64,000 nt of DNA. It comes from Agapanthus africanus (taxonomy: Eukaryota > Streptophyta > Magnoliopsida > Asparagales > Amaryllidaceae). A program made the position numbers and the translations under genes. Under the pieces are notes generated by a model. It searched no databases. It saw only the letters and a list, made by a program, of their open reading frames with translations, and was not told where the DNA came from. Each line of letters starts with the position of its first letter. The first letter of the stretch is position 1. This document shows positions 10,806-21,889 of the stretch, in pieces. The DNA lies in the NCBI GenBank assembly GCA_030015575.1, contig CM057351.1, positions 516,001-580,000 of the forward strand, written 5' to 3'.

Positions 10806-12665
10806 TATAAGTCGACGTTGTACACCCCACAACTTGCGGGGAGGCGGAAATATGAAAAACAATCATTTTGTTTGAAGCAACATCGACTAACCGAAAGGAT
10901 CTTTGCTAAACTATAACTAACACAAACATAGGAGTTGTTAACTACTATGAAAAGAGATTATACCTAATGAACCTAGTCCTTCGTCTTCTCGTTATCCGCT
11001 TCCTCGTCGGCCTCCTCTATGTAATAGACGATCCACCCGAGAACTTAACTAGGTTTCTTTAGTTGCTAATCAAAGTCACCTAGATAATATAGAGTATGGT
11101 TATGGATTAAATAGTCTAGCTAATCCTTGATCTTAACACATGAGAGGGTAGGATTAGGGTTTGAAGAGAGAGAGCTTGAGCAGAGAGAAGGTGAGCAAGA
11201 TTATGATGAAATTGTTTCTCACTTCTAATATATTATGAAGGATAAAGAATTATCAAATGAATAAATCAAATGATTTATCATCATGCTTCATTAAATATGT
11301 GCAATGAATCATCAAGTGAGTCATTAAGCAATAAATGCCTCATTAACTCACTTGAATGATTCATCTAATGAGTCACAAATGCATTTAATGTAAATGCCAC
11401 ATAAACCCTCAAGTCACCATACTTCTAGAAGCTTCCCGCCAAATTACGAGAACGCCCCTCCTATCCGTGAAAACACGGAAAAACTTTAGACTGTATAAAT
11501 CCAATAATCCGATAATAGAACCTGGCTTAAACCAAAACCGGCCAGTAAAAACTGTCCGAACATCGTACGTGCGTTTAAACACGTATGCGTCCGAACCCTT
11601 GTCGTAAAACCATACGACCTCTATATCGTTTCGCCTGGAGCAGGGAAACTCTCTGTGTGGGACTCTAAAGACTCGACTACTACGCTGACAGTGGGTTTAA
11701 CCACAGACCGCAAGCGGCACTAGCTGTACGTAACGGTCCCCAGGTAGATGTCGATAAGAAGGCCGATGAGGAAACCCATCCGAACTCCTACTGAGCCTGA
11801 TGTGACAATCTCCGTACAGTCCGGTCTGTTCGTCTAGGACTATCGCATATCGGGCCTAGGGGCGGCAAGCGTCAGTCCCCTAAAAGCGGTATAAGTCGTG
11901 TCGGAGCGAAACCCATTACACCTTGAGAAACTACTGGAAAACCTACCAGTAAATCTCGCTTGCCCTGACCAGGGACTTTGCGTAATGGCTCTTTAACACA
12001 GCGCGATATCAACTCCCAATACCGGGAGTGATGAATCCTGTATAACTGCCACTGCCTCTAAGTGCTCGGGACTGCACCCAACTGCAACCTGTTTGCACGA
12101 CTCCTTTGAGCCGTAGTAGGGTAGCAATCTAAGAACAGTGGGACACACTCGAGGCGAAGTAGCAGTGTCAAGTCTGCGGACTATGCTGTACTCATGTCAC
12201 CTGGGAACTGATAACTGACGACGGGTATAATACCAACCAACAGTTCCCTGCGAGTCCTATCCGGTGTACCCGTAACCCAACGAGCACCTGTATACTATCT
12301 CCAGTACGACGTACTGATGGCTGTGGGACAGACCATCTCCCCAACTGGGATGAGAAGCGTACACACTAGTCTACTCCTGAGTATTGATACCCTGTCTCGA
12401 TAATCTTATGACTAGGGACCTGAAAAAGGATGTGCTTATAGACTACCTAGCCCCCACTAGTGTGACTGCCATCACAACGCTGGTAGTCAAGCAAGATTCT
12501 AAGGGCTCTATCAATACGTACATACATATTAAGATAGATAAAACCAAGGAGCATACTACCATGTTTAGCAAGACTGTTATATAACTGTGAATATCCCAAG
12601 CTTCTATTAAGTAATATACAAGCTAGTATGATACAATAATGGCCCCTAGGGCATATACACTAACA
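10806..12665 (-). repeat. 5' LTR of element A
   Basis: About 1.86 kb, matching 968-2,859. On the minus strand it starts TGTTAGTGTATATGCCC and ends GTCGACTTATA. One clear length difference from the 3' LTR is a deletion near 11,040, where about 35 bases present around 1,205-1,240 are missing. Confidence 0.93.
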
Positions 12666-12815
12666 CCTTGACTAGGTCAACATATCATAAATCGCTAGTC
12701 AAGTTCAACCTGCCATTATCCTGGATTAATTTAGACCCATCCGCATAAGCCCTTAACTAGGTCAACATGATTATGCGACTGTCCTAAATAATCGCATCAC
12801 AATGCTACAAACAAG
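12666..12815 (-). mobile_element. Old Copia fragment G, right piece (leader)
   Basis: Starts with the second TSD copy (CCTTG, 12,666-12,670) and continues the leader interrupted at 967. It aligns with 9,255-9,390 and 60,812-60,960 and contains its own hairpin CGCATAA/TTATGCG (12,742-12,748 with 12,771-12,777). It ends at the foldback element. Confidence 0.7.
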
Positions 12816-12818
12816 CAT

Positions 12819-12948
12819 CAAATTTTATATGATTCTATCATTTTTTCACCGTTGATTTAGTGGGTGCAAAATCAACGGTTTACCGACAATAGAACTTTTT
12901 ACATTGTTAATTCGATGGTGAAAAAGTGGTAGAATCACATGAAATTTG
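12819..12948. mobile_element. 130-bp foldback (MITE-like) element
   Basis: Arms 12,819-12,850 and 12,917-12,948 are inverted repeats of 32 bases, 28 of them matching. A second perfect 10-bp stem (CCGTTGATTT/AAATCAACGG, 12,849-12,858 with 12,869-12,878) starts within the end of the left arm. No target duplication is certain, so the superfamily is open. Confidence 0.6.
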
Positions 12949-13040
12949 GTGTGTCCACGTCTTAGAAGATAAAGATGATAATGATGAGTGCCGATCGTCA
13001 AATAAAATATTGGATGATTGATTTTCATTGACGCCATAGA

Positions 13041-13404
13041 CAGGGGAGGACCCAAGACTTTTGATCAGAGAGGGCACATAGGCATAAAATTTTGCATCAT
13101 CAAAATTTGATTATTAAAAAAGGTCTTTAATGTGGGAATAAGTTTCCCTAGTTCAAAAAATATTGAATAAAATCAAAATAAATAATAAGAATTGAGAGAT
13201 TTGAACCCATGACCTCCTACTTTGGAGTCAAATGTATTACCACTCGAGTTAAGTGCTCTTATAGTTCAATTTAGAAGAAGTAAATATATATAACACATAT
13301 CCAAACAATACCCAATTTCAGTTGCAGCCAATACTCGGTCATTTTCGCCCGAAATTTGGGAGGGGGCACGTGCCCCCTCTAGCCTTTCCATGGGTCCGCC
13401 CCTG
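13041..13404. mobile_element. Small non-autonomous hAT-like element
   Basis: Starts CAGGGGAGGACCCA and ends with the reverse complement of CAGGGGCGGACCCA, an imperfect terminal inverted repeat. CCATAGA is present on both sides (13,034-13,040 and 13,405-13,411); hAT elements normally duplicate 8 bp and 7 are seen. No transposase. The interior holds a tRNA-like stretch (13,190-13,262). The CAGGGGCGG ends resemble a common plant hAT terminus from general knowledge. Confidence 0.65.
13190..13262 (-). other. tRNA-like segment inside the hAT-like element
   Basis: On the minus strand TAACTCGAGTGG resembles an internal A box and GGGTTCAAATCTC a B box, about 30 bases apart. Cloverleaf arms are imperfect and there is no acceptor pairing I can confirm, so this is a pol III-type relic rather than a tRNA gene. 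Confidence 0.45.
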
Positions 13405-13411
13405 CCATAGA

Positions 13412-14007
13412 AGGAAATTCCCTCATATGGCCTCTTTTCCTCCATTATTCTCTCTCTATGTATTTATATATATATTCCTTTTTTTGCAACCCTTCTATCA
13501 ATGTGAGCTTCTCGGCCATGACTTTTTGCCACCTTCTAACTTTGGAACCTCGATAAATGGATTAAATAACTATCGTCGCACTCGTAATTGACATGTCTTT
13601 TCCGTCTTCTCTTTTGGTTTCTCCACTTTGTTTTCGACTTCTACTTTCATACCAGAGAATATCATCTTCATATGGATATGAAATGATCTCTTCAATCTCA
13701 TATTCAAGAAGATCCTTCATTGTCCAGATATGATTCATTTACATCTTTCTCTTCTTTTTTGGGAGGATCTCTTCTTCATTGCTTTTGGAAGTAACAAGAT
13801 CTTGTTGAATGACTTAGTATTGTGGTTGTTGTGCGATCCTTCGTTCCCCTAGTCGTTCTTGTCTTCCGCGATGGCTCGTCATCAAATCTGAAGATCTTTA
13901 ATCCGCTTATGTATATTTTCAAACCTTATATCTGCCATTGCTTTGGACCTTCAAACTCGCCATGAATGATTGACTCATTATCGACATCGTTGTTAGCTCT
14001 GATACTA
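13412..14007 (-). mobile_element. Truncated internal region of an LTR element (5' end)
   Basis: Lies immediately downstream (minus strand) of a primer-binding-like site GTAGTATCAGAGCT at 13,994-14,007. Minus-strand frames give short gag-like pieces (MADIRFENIHKRIKDL, then an arginine/glutamine-rich stretch) broken by stops. The family is not certain. The left end meets the hAT-like element's flank. Confidence 0.4.
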
Positions 14008-14759
14008 CTTAACGTGGGTGAAAGTTGCTCTACTACCGCTTAATACAGCAAGGGTTGGTGATGGGTAGTTCTGATGCTGCATGAACGATTGTCGATGAGA
14101 TAAAAGGTTGTTTGAATCTACGAGCCTTTCTTGAATCCACGAAGATGGCTAAATCCACGAACAAATAATAGGAATTCACCAAGTTGAAGAAAACATTAAA
14201 TTTTATTAATTATGAAAATTTCTAGAAACAATAACACAAATCTTCCCTTATATAGGGTTACAAAAGTTTAACTCATGGAAAGAAAAGACGACCCAAAGAA
14301 ATAAATTAAACTAGTTCGCACTGTAACTATGAAACCCTTATTAGTAAGAAATAATCTATTTACCTAAAAAGGAAAATAATAATAATAAACCTAATATTTT
14401 AAATTTTCTTTTAAAAAGAAAATACAACTTATGCTAATTGTATCACCGAATATTTTCTTATTTTGTGTCCTTGATTCTCTTACTTCACCCTTCATAAAAA
14501 CAAAGAGTACAAGCACAAACCCCAAATAGAGTAACTTAAAGGAAACACAAGAAGGACATGGTTTGGAAATTTTCTTATGTACGAAAGATAGAAGTGGAGC
14601 TTCTTTTTAGAAATAAGACTACAAGAGTACCGTACTTTCATTTAGATGTCCCAACGTATAGTGGTACAAGATTTCCCTTGTATTTGAATTCATATTTATT
14701 TTACTTTATTACTTTTTCTAATAAATTCTAAATTACTTTGGAGCGGTTTATGTGTAACA
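14008..14759 (-). repeat. Probable 5' LTR of the truncated element
   Basis: On the minus strand it would begin TGTTACACATAAACC and run about 750 bp to CACCCACGTTA beside the primer-binding-like site. It holds a TATA box (CCTATATAAGG, about 14,252-14,262) and an AATAAA further on. There is no second copy in the window to confirm the boundaries. Confidence 0.35.
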
Positions 14760-16600
14760 TCAATTGTGTTGGATAGGCCCCTATGCTACATTTAAAATAA
14801 GTTTTACAGAGTTTACCATACAAAACCAAATCTGATCGGAAACAAGTGAATCTACTGGCAGCAAAGAAACAAATTGCTTTAGTGCATTTCTGCCCCATAT
14901 GCTATTAACATGAAATGCAGAACGCTTATATATAATTAACAAACTAAATATCTGAACATAAAACTTTCCTGCTTTTAGATATAGATTTTTCTCTTGGTCC
15001 ACCCAACAATAAGATCGTGGTTCTGCCTCTATCCGTAAACTAAGTAGCATGTAATAGAGATAGAGCAGATGCGATACAATTTGACTTCATTGATTTATAG
15101 TTGTCCAAAAATTATTATATGGGATATGCTTTTAAAATTAATTAATTATATAAATACATTAATACATACATATAAATATATAAATAACGAAAAAATACTG
15201 TTCAAACAATTCTAAGCTATTAAAAATGGTTTATACACACACACATAATACAAAGTTATGATTTTAGCAAATTTAGACTTTGATTACGAAAAATTTCACA
15301 ACAAACAACCATAAATTGTTAATATCTTAGTTATTTATGCATGTTCTATACATTTAGAACACAATATAAGTTTTAGGATGTGTCAAAAAGGGTCCTTCAA
15401 TTATTCTTGATGAATCCGAATGAATCTACTTGGGATGTGTATCCGATGCAGATTCACCATCTCGATGATGAAACTGGGCAATATAGTCTGTAACCGTTAA
15501 TAAGACCCCCTCATGTTTCATCAGACACATTTTATGCTTCTTAAATGATTAAAATGTTAAAACATAAAAGAAAAACTTTCAGAGATCATTTTTATTTATA
15601 ATTCTTCAGGTGCTAAAGATTACTGCACTAGAACACTCTCTAATAAATTACACATAAGATGCAATGTTTCTTAACTGGGTATGGTTATTGCTGAAGCTAT
15701 AACTTGTTGGATTTTTTCGCTGAGAGCAATTTTCACCTTTCTTTTCTCTATTTGATAAAAGCCATCTGTTAACTTCTATCTTTTGTGATTCACAAGGTTT
15801 GCAGCGAGCGGTATTCGAGGCTGACTTGTGTTCTTTTAGGAATTGTAGTGGAACTTTCAATGATTGTATCAGACATGACAAAGGTACATATTTGTCATTG
15901 ATCTAATTTTTGAAAAACACTGTAAATTGTTCAGTATATTTAGTTACTTATCCTATTATTGTGGTCAAGCAAAGGCTGAAATGATTGTATCGGCATTGGC
16001 AGACTCTGAGTGTTGCATATGGGTTTACTGTGTTGTTTGAGCTGGACTTGTTCAGCTGCTCCTTTTTAGCTTCTATTGTTTCTTCCGTGTTTCCTATCGT
16101 TTTCTCCTTCTTGGTAAGTTGAGAAATATATGAATACAACATGCAATAAAGTTACGCACATGATATCATAGCCTTTTTTCATAAAGATGGGGTCAGCTAT
16201 GGAGCACAACACAAACAAACACACATACAAGTATACATAGTCACACTGGCATAGCACAGCACACATGCTTTAAGTTCCAGATTGCTAATAATGTTGCGTT
16301 CATCTGTAGGGTTCTTACAAGTTAATCATGCTACAGCTTAGCATAACCTTCACATTGATGTTTTATGTGCCTGGAGTGTACCTTAGTCAGTCAGAGGCTT
16401 CATTTCAAGGGGATAACACATACTGATCCGGTGTGAGTTTGAAGAATGTTGCCACGATAATGGCCCTCCTTAGCGCAAACATCATACCTCACAACCTATA
16501 CATCCACCATTGTATTGTTCAGGTACCTGCGTATTTATTATTGGTTGTATGTATCTCTTATGTTTCTCATGTATTAATAGGTCTTTGATGTTCCATACAT
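14760..16600. other. AT-rich stretch, no gene recognised
   Basis: No protein family could be recognised on either strand. Reading frames of 77-89 codons (minus, 14,781-15,050 and 15,648-15,881) lack known motifs. No repeat shared with the rest of the window was found, so this may be low-copy or older DNA. Confidence 0.5.
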
Positions 16601-16705
16601 AGCAGCAGGCCGAAATTTAATACTGGTGCTGATATAGCAGCAGGCCGAAATTTAATACTGGTGCTGATATAGCAGCAGGCCGAAATTTAATACTGGTGCT
16701 GATAC
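16601..16705. repeat. Three tandem copies of a 35-bp repeat
   Basis: The unit begins AGCAGCAGGCCGAAATTTAA and recurs at 16,601, 16,636 and 16,671. The copies are identical except at the last few bases of the third, so the expansion is recent. Confidence 0.92.
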
Positions 16706-16930
16706 ACCTTAATAATATTTCCTTTTTAAAAAGAGAAAAAAGCTTCGAGGTTGGCCTTGGATTATAAACAAATTCTTCTTCTTCTTTGGGTACTGCTTTC
16801 GCTAAATATATACATATATTCTTATCAAGCACATCCTTATTTTACCAATTTAAATTGAACCAATAAAACTGTATTGTGTTTCTTCTCAGTACCATTCTCT
16901 TTGTCCTCTTTTTCTTTGATCACATAATAA

Positions 16931-17090
16931 ACCTACATGTATAAGCTACAGCCGCTAAAGAAGCTATCCATGATGTCTATATACATTTATGTGTAATAAA
17001 CTGTTGCTAATACACCTACATGAATAAGCTAGAGCCGCTAAATAAGTTATCCATGATTTCTATTTACATTTAAGTGTAATAAACTGCTGT
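16931..17090. repeat. Tandem duplication of about 83 bp
   Basis: ACCTACATG-ATAAGCTA starts at 16,931 and again at 17,014, each followed by GCCGCTAAA, TATCCATGAT and GTGTAATAAACTG in order. Copies differ at about ten positions. Confidence 0.8.
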
Positions 17091-17274
17091 GCCAATTATT
17101 TTGCTTATGTTATCCATGGATAATAACCAATAACTTGGTATATATTGGATAGTAATGCAAATAACCTTTGGTTAAAGACATGCTAGTGTGCGACTTTAGG
17201 TCAGGTCCTTTAGGAAGTTAGAATCTTAGTTTTATATTCTATGCCCGACCACTGCTTCTAATTGTTCCAAACTC

Positions 17275-17570
17275 GTGTTCTCTTGTTTTATCATAACACA
17301 AACATTCACCTTGAAGATCTCAAAGATCGCCTTTGCCCTAGGAACATCAGCCAGGAGTATAAGGCCCTACATTCAAGCGCACACAATCGTGGTATTGACC
17401 AACCTGCCCCTGAGGCAGGTCTGCAAAACTTGTGACCTCGAGATGATTGGTGAAGTGATCGGGAGAGTTTGATACTCAGTATCGACCTCGGTCAACCATC
17501 AAAGCACAAGTCTCAGCACACTCGTTGGTGAAATGCACACAACTAAAGAAAAGAAGGAAACAGGGCTTCA
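17275..17570 (+). pseudogene. Gypsy RNase H fragment (Tat-like)
   Basis: The plus-strand frame reads SARSIRPYIQAHTIVVLTNLPLRQV in two parts, which fits the plant Tat-group gypsy RNase H region (pattern R-LRPYFQ-H-IVVLT--PL-Q). It then decays: the following text resembles the usual linker towards the second RNase H domain (INHQSTSLSTLVGEM). Frames are broken, and no integrase or LTR attaches clearly. Family knowledge, not a search, supports the call. Confidence 0.6.
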
Positions 17571-18180
17571 GCCAGAGGAAGCGGCCGAACCAACCCTAAA
17601 CTCTAGTTTTATCATAACACGAACATTCATTAAACTCAATCGGGGTTAGGAGTCTTACCCAGTTTGTCATTACAGATTAGCTTTTAGAGACTTTAGAATA
17701 CTACTGAGGCACAATCATAAATATAGAGTCCTCAAGACCCCTAACATACCATCATTGGAAGATTTTGATACAAAGACTACCTAGGAGAAAGACTTTTCTT
17801 ACTTTGCAAGTTATTTCTGTTCTACTTTCTACAAGTTTTTGGATGGAGTTGCTCCCCTCTCCTAAACCGTTTCATTCACTCGCAATATCAAATTCTTAAT
17901 TGTTGAGAATACCTAGGAGCAAGAGTTTCCCTACTATGCAGCTTTTTCTCCGTTTGGCTTTCTTTTTAGAATCCTATCATGGCAGATTGGATGTAGTGAT
18001 CTCCCTCTCTTGGATCATGTACTGTTTATACTAATCGCAGCGTGAATTTCTTATTTATTCTATGGTGTTGTACATAAGCTTTTAGCTATTCAAATATTTA
18101 CAAGTGCCAAAATTGTATCGGCCATCTTGTTTCACGTTTTATGTCAATATCTATATCGGTTCGCCTTCCTCAGTTTTAAC
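17571..18180. other. Decayed sequence with a diverged internal duplication
   Basis: TACCTAGGAG-AAGA followed by TTTCC/TTTTC and CTACTTTGC/CTACTATGC occurs near 17,778 and again near 17,911. Otherwise nothing recognised. It is plausibly the remainder of the gypsy element to its left. Confidence 0.4.
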
Positions 18181-18560
18181 ATCAAGAGCCTCATCTTACA
18201 GCAAATAGATAACTCTGCTTTAATATATGAATTCTTGATTTATTGTTGTAGTATAGTAACCTGATGGAGGCGTAGATGTCCTTCAGATGTTGCCTTACGT
18301 CGATCTGCTGATGGCGGCGATTGGCGGCCGAGATTGAATCTGGAGGCAGGCTCCTGAAGCGTGTGAATCTCAATGGGTTTGAGGTTGGTTGTTACCGAGC
18401 TACCTGCAAGGAAGTCCCGGGGTGGTTGTACCACCGAGGACCCTCCGACGATCAAGTTTGAGAGGAAATCCGAGCAGAGTAACAGATTAGTGGAGTAAAA
18501 ACGGCTTACTTGAATCGTCTGAAGAAGGGGTTTATATAGCGGTGGCAGCAGGCAGGGCAG
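18181..18560 (-). repeat. Probable gypsy LTR downstream half (minus strand) with TATA box
   Basis: On the minus strand a TATA box (GCTATATAAACC, 18,531-18,540) is followed by ACTTGATCGTCGGAGGGTC and a proline-rich, GC-rich stretch ending in CTTGCAGGTAGC. This layout is typical of the R/U5 part of Tat-group gypsy LTRs. Boundaries are not determined. Confidence 0.4.
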
Positions 18561-19650
18561 GCACGAGAATCACGCCGGCAGTTACGCTCCCGACGTCACG
18601 CCCGCGTGATGAGCGGGATCTCCCATTAATGGCGAGACCGGCTCGTTAATGGGGATCGTGATGGCGTGGAACGTGGGATGCGGCCGGCGGATATCTCGCG
18701 CATGGCGAGATTCACGGGATGGCGGTAGTGCCTGTGAGCGGTGCCGTCGGTCGGTCGATGAGACCGAGGAAGATGACCTTGACGGGAGAGCTAGCGGACG
18801 AGCGGGAGAGCCGAGGCATCTTGGTTCTGTTGTAGCCTGGGGACGAGCTGTGAGGCCGAGGAAGCCGGTTATGCAGGGGGCTCATAGGTGAGCCAGCGTT
18901 TGCTCTGTAGGACGAGCATAGGTGTGGCCTGGTCGGCCACGTAGGCCTTTTCTTGCATGCTCTGGGACACGTCATCTGCCACGTGCCATGATCTGGGAGA
19001 TCACCGATATTGAGCATCATCATTAGCCCTCCACTCTTGTCCCGACCAGCTGATGGGTCGGGTCGAGAGTGGTCTGCCAAGTCACCTGAGATGAGCTCCT
19101 CTTCGAAGATATCGTCGGGCGTGTCCCAGGGTAATCCGTTGTATTTTCTGGATGATGCCAGCGAATCAGGACGAGATCTTTTGCATTAAAGAGGGTGCGC
19201 CGGATCGTGTGTACTTTTGCTGAAGTGATAGCCCACGTGTCGGGCGTAGTTGGCTGATGTGACGGGCCGCAGACTTCTGGCGTCTGATGGGATCCGGCCA
19301 ATATGCGTGCAGAAGGTGGAGCGATCGTGGCCGTTGAATGCGAAGAGTTGTTTTTGGCGGAAGCCGACCGTCGCCTTTGGATGAGGACGCCGGTGGCTAT
19401 AAATAAAGGTGGGGTCCTCTTCAGGGCCCATCTCTCTTCATATCTCCCTCGTTCTTGAACTTGTAACCTCGGTGCTCTCCTTTTGGCAGGACCAATGGTT
19501 CGATCCACGACTCTTGGTGCCTTCGGCGCTCAGTCCAGGAGGGGGCCAGCGGTGCGGCCGTGCCTCCAGCTGACCCGAGGCCCGCACCAGATGTGCCTCC
19601 GACGGTGGGGTCATTGTTCCCACCAAAAATTTCTGCGTAAAAGAGCCCAA
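18561..19650. repeat. GC-rich block with a second, plus-strand LTR-type promoter
   Basis: Clearly more GC-rich than its surroundings. A plus-strand TATA box (GGCTATAAATAAAGG, about 19,396-19,410) is followed by CT-rich sequence and TTTTGGCAGG (19,482-19,491). Upstream is GATCGTGGCCGTTGAATGCG, of a type I associate with Tat-group gypsy U3 ends. Together with the minus-strand promoter at 18,531 this makes two divergent promoters about 870 bases apart. The likeliest reading is two LTR fragments joined head to head. Reading frames here look like chance products of high GC. Confidence 0.4.
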
Positions 19651-19906
19651 GGTATCAAATGGCAGCGTTACGCTTAAAAAAATGCGAACCAGTATTTTCC
19701 GAGCTTTATTTTGACAAACTCCCGAATGAGAAACAGCTAAATTCTGATGGTATCGAAAAAACCTTCGATTTGATATATTATGGGCCTCATAATTCATCCG
19801 GGATCAAAATTTATGAGCAAATATGCTACGCACATGATAGACCTTTAAACCCACTGAAAAGAACTAAATGTATAAGAAAATAACAAGAAAAAATCCCAAT
19901 GGGGTA

Positions 19907-21889
19907 TCACGTGCCCACACGTGACCAAGGGTCACGTGCTGACACGTGATCATTCCTGAGTTCTTTAAAACAACAGAATTAAATTCTGGTTAAAAGCTTA
20001 ATCAGTGGGTCACGTGCCACCACGTGATAGGGTCTTAAAAACTCTCAGAGTTAATGGAAAGAAAATCCCAAATGAGGCATCACGTGCCCACACGTGACCG
20101 GGCATCACGTGCAGACACGTGACCATTTACAGGCAAAGCCTGTAGGCACTGAATAAAATAAATAATTGGAAATAATTAATCAGTGGGGTCACGTGCGAAC
20201 ACGTGATGGGCCTTTAAACCCCCTGAAAAGAATTAAAAGTATAATAAAACAGCAAGGAAAAACCCCAATGAGGTATCACGTGCCCACACGTGACTAAGGG
20301 TCACGTGATGATTCCTGAGTTCTTTAAAACAACAGAATTAAATTCTGGTTAAAAAGCTTAAACAGTGGGGTCACGTGTCCACACGTGATAAGCATTTAAA
20401 CCTTCTGAACTAATAGAATTAAATTCTAATTAAGGGAAATCAAAAACCCTATTTGGAAAAATATCTCTCTAAATCTTTCCAAACCAAAAAAAAGATTGTG
20501 CTCTATAAAGTGGAGCACCATTGGATTAAAAATCCAATGGTGATTAAAAATCATCAATTTATAGAAAGATTCTATACAAGGAAAGATTTTCCTGAAATTC
20601 ACCAAGAATAACAAACGGAATATCTTTTGGATTAAAAATCCAATGGTGAATAAAATTCACTAAGTGATCTAAAAGATCATGTTGGTTACAAAATCAATTA
20701 AAATCTTTCAATGAAAAATTGACTAAACAAATTGATTCTTTTCTTTCTCCTATAAATAGGAGCCAAGAAGAGAAGAGGAGGCTTGGAATTTTTTTTGGAG
20801 AGATACAACAACGGAGAGAAAAAAGAGAGGAGAATTTAATTCTCAAGAGAGAAAAAGAAGAACTCTTCAGAAAAAGAAACCCTAGGTGAGAAAGGGAAAG
20901 AGATCTAAGCTCCATAAAACAAAAAAGAGAATTTAATTCTCAATTTAAGAGTTTAACACTTCTGAAAAGAACTTAGTTCTTCCTTTAGTTGAAGATCTGC
21001 AGAAGCAGATCTCCCCACAAGTTGAGAATTTAATTCTCATCGGGGAGATTCTGCCATGCAGATCCAAAACTTAGAGAGATAATTGGGTTAAAACTAGGGT
21101 TTAACCCTACATAAGAATTTAATTCTTCCATATACATAGGAATTTAATTCTTCAAAACAGAACTAGGGTTTAACCCTACATAAGAATTTAATTCTTTCAA
21201 ATACATAGGAATTTAATTTCTCTAAATGAAACTAGGGTTTAACCCTACAAAAGAATCTAATTCTTAAAACAAGAGACTTAAAGCTCTCCATGCACGTAAA
21301 GAACTTGGTCACGTGGTAACACGTGACCCTCATCCTCAATGAGTAGAAAAGAAAGAACAAGACTAGGTCACGTGCCCCCACGTGACCCTTAAACAGACTC
21401 CCCAAAATGAGAAGGAAAAAAGCTTGGAGGCAATGTCTCACGTGCTCACATGTGACCCTCAAAAATGAAGGGAACAAATCCAAAGGCAGAATTAATTTTG
21501 GGCGCCCTCACGTGTCCCCACGTGACCCCTAATAAACACTAAAATAAATCGATGCATGGGCACCCATCACGTGCCTATACGTGATGGCCGTGAAGACTTA
21601 AGTGTTTAACACTTATTTGAATATTCTAAGAATAAAATAAGGGAAGATAGAAGAATTGAGGCCCAACGCAGAGGCATTGTCATGTGTCCACACGTGATGA
21701 TTTCAAAGACCGAAAGTGTTTAACACTTATTTGAATATTCTGAGAACAAAATAAAGGAAGTCTGGCCCCATTTTCAGATGCCTTACGTGACCCCACGTGA
21801 CCACCTCATTTCTAGTATTTAACACTACTTTAAGTGCTTCGTCCCTAGTGTTTAACACTATCTTAAGCGCATCACGTGGGAACACGTGA
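19907..21889. repeat. Sixteen dispersed TCACGTGNNNNCACGTGA palindromes
   Basis: 18-bp units start at 19,907, 19,932, 20,010, 20,080, 20,105, 20,189, 20,276, 20,371, 21,309, 21,368, 21,438, 21,508, 21,567, 21,680, 21,783 and 21,872. Spacing between the two CACGTG cores is always exactly four variable bases. Most are perfect; 21,438, 21,567, 21,680 and 21,783 have one or two changes. CACGTG is the plant G-box core bound by bZIP and bHLH factors, so each unit is a paired G-box. Confidence 0.93.
20751..20757 (+). promoter_or_regulatory. TATA box of the F LTR
   Basis: TATAAATAGG preceded by CT-rich sequence and followed by a purine-rich GAAGAGAAGAGG run. It is the best core promoter in this block and is flanked on both sides by the CACGTG palindromes. 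Confidence 0.55.

Larger units (their letters stand above)
968..12665 (-). mobile_element. Full-length Ty1/copia retrotransposon A, inactive
   Basis: Two LTRs in the same orientation (968-2,859 and 10,806-12,665), a 5-bp TSD (CCTTG), a primer-binding site matching initiator tRNA-Met at 10,792-10,804, a polypurine tract at 2,860-2,873, and gag, protease, integrase, RT and RNase H in the Copia order (integrase before RT) show a complete element on the minus strand. Gag and pol carry several stops and frameshifts, and a solo LTR of a related element splits integrase. The element sits inside the leader of an older relative (G). Confidence 0.95.

Noticed and set aside
13190..13262. Functional tRNA gene
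   Set aside because: Cloverleaf pairing and acceptor stem are not convincing; only the internal promoter boxes are similar.
14781..15050. 89-codon minus-strand frame
   Set aside because: No motif, AT-rich surroundings and no neighbouring coding signal.
15648..15881. 77-codon minus-strand frame resembling a gene end
   Set aside because: It has ordinary amino-acid use but no known motif, no supported splice sites and no second exon that I could identify.
18712..19508. Long frames in the GC-rich block (122 and 161 codons)
   Set aside because: Overlapping open frames on one strand in GC-rich sequence, low-complexity composition and no motif.
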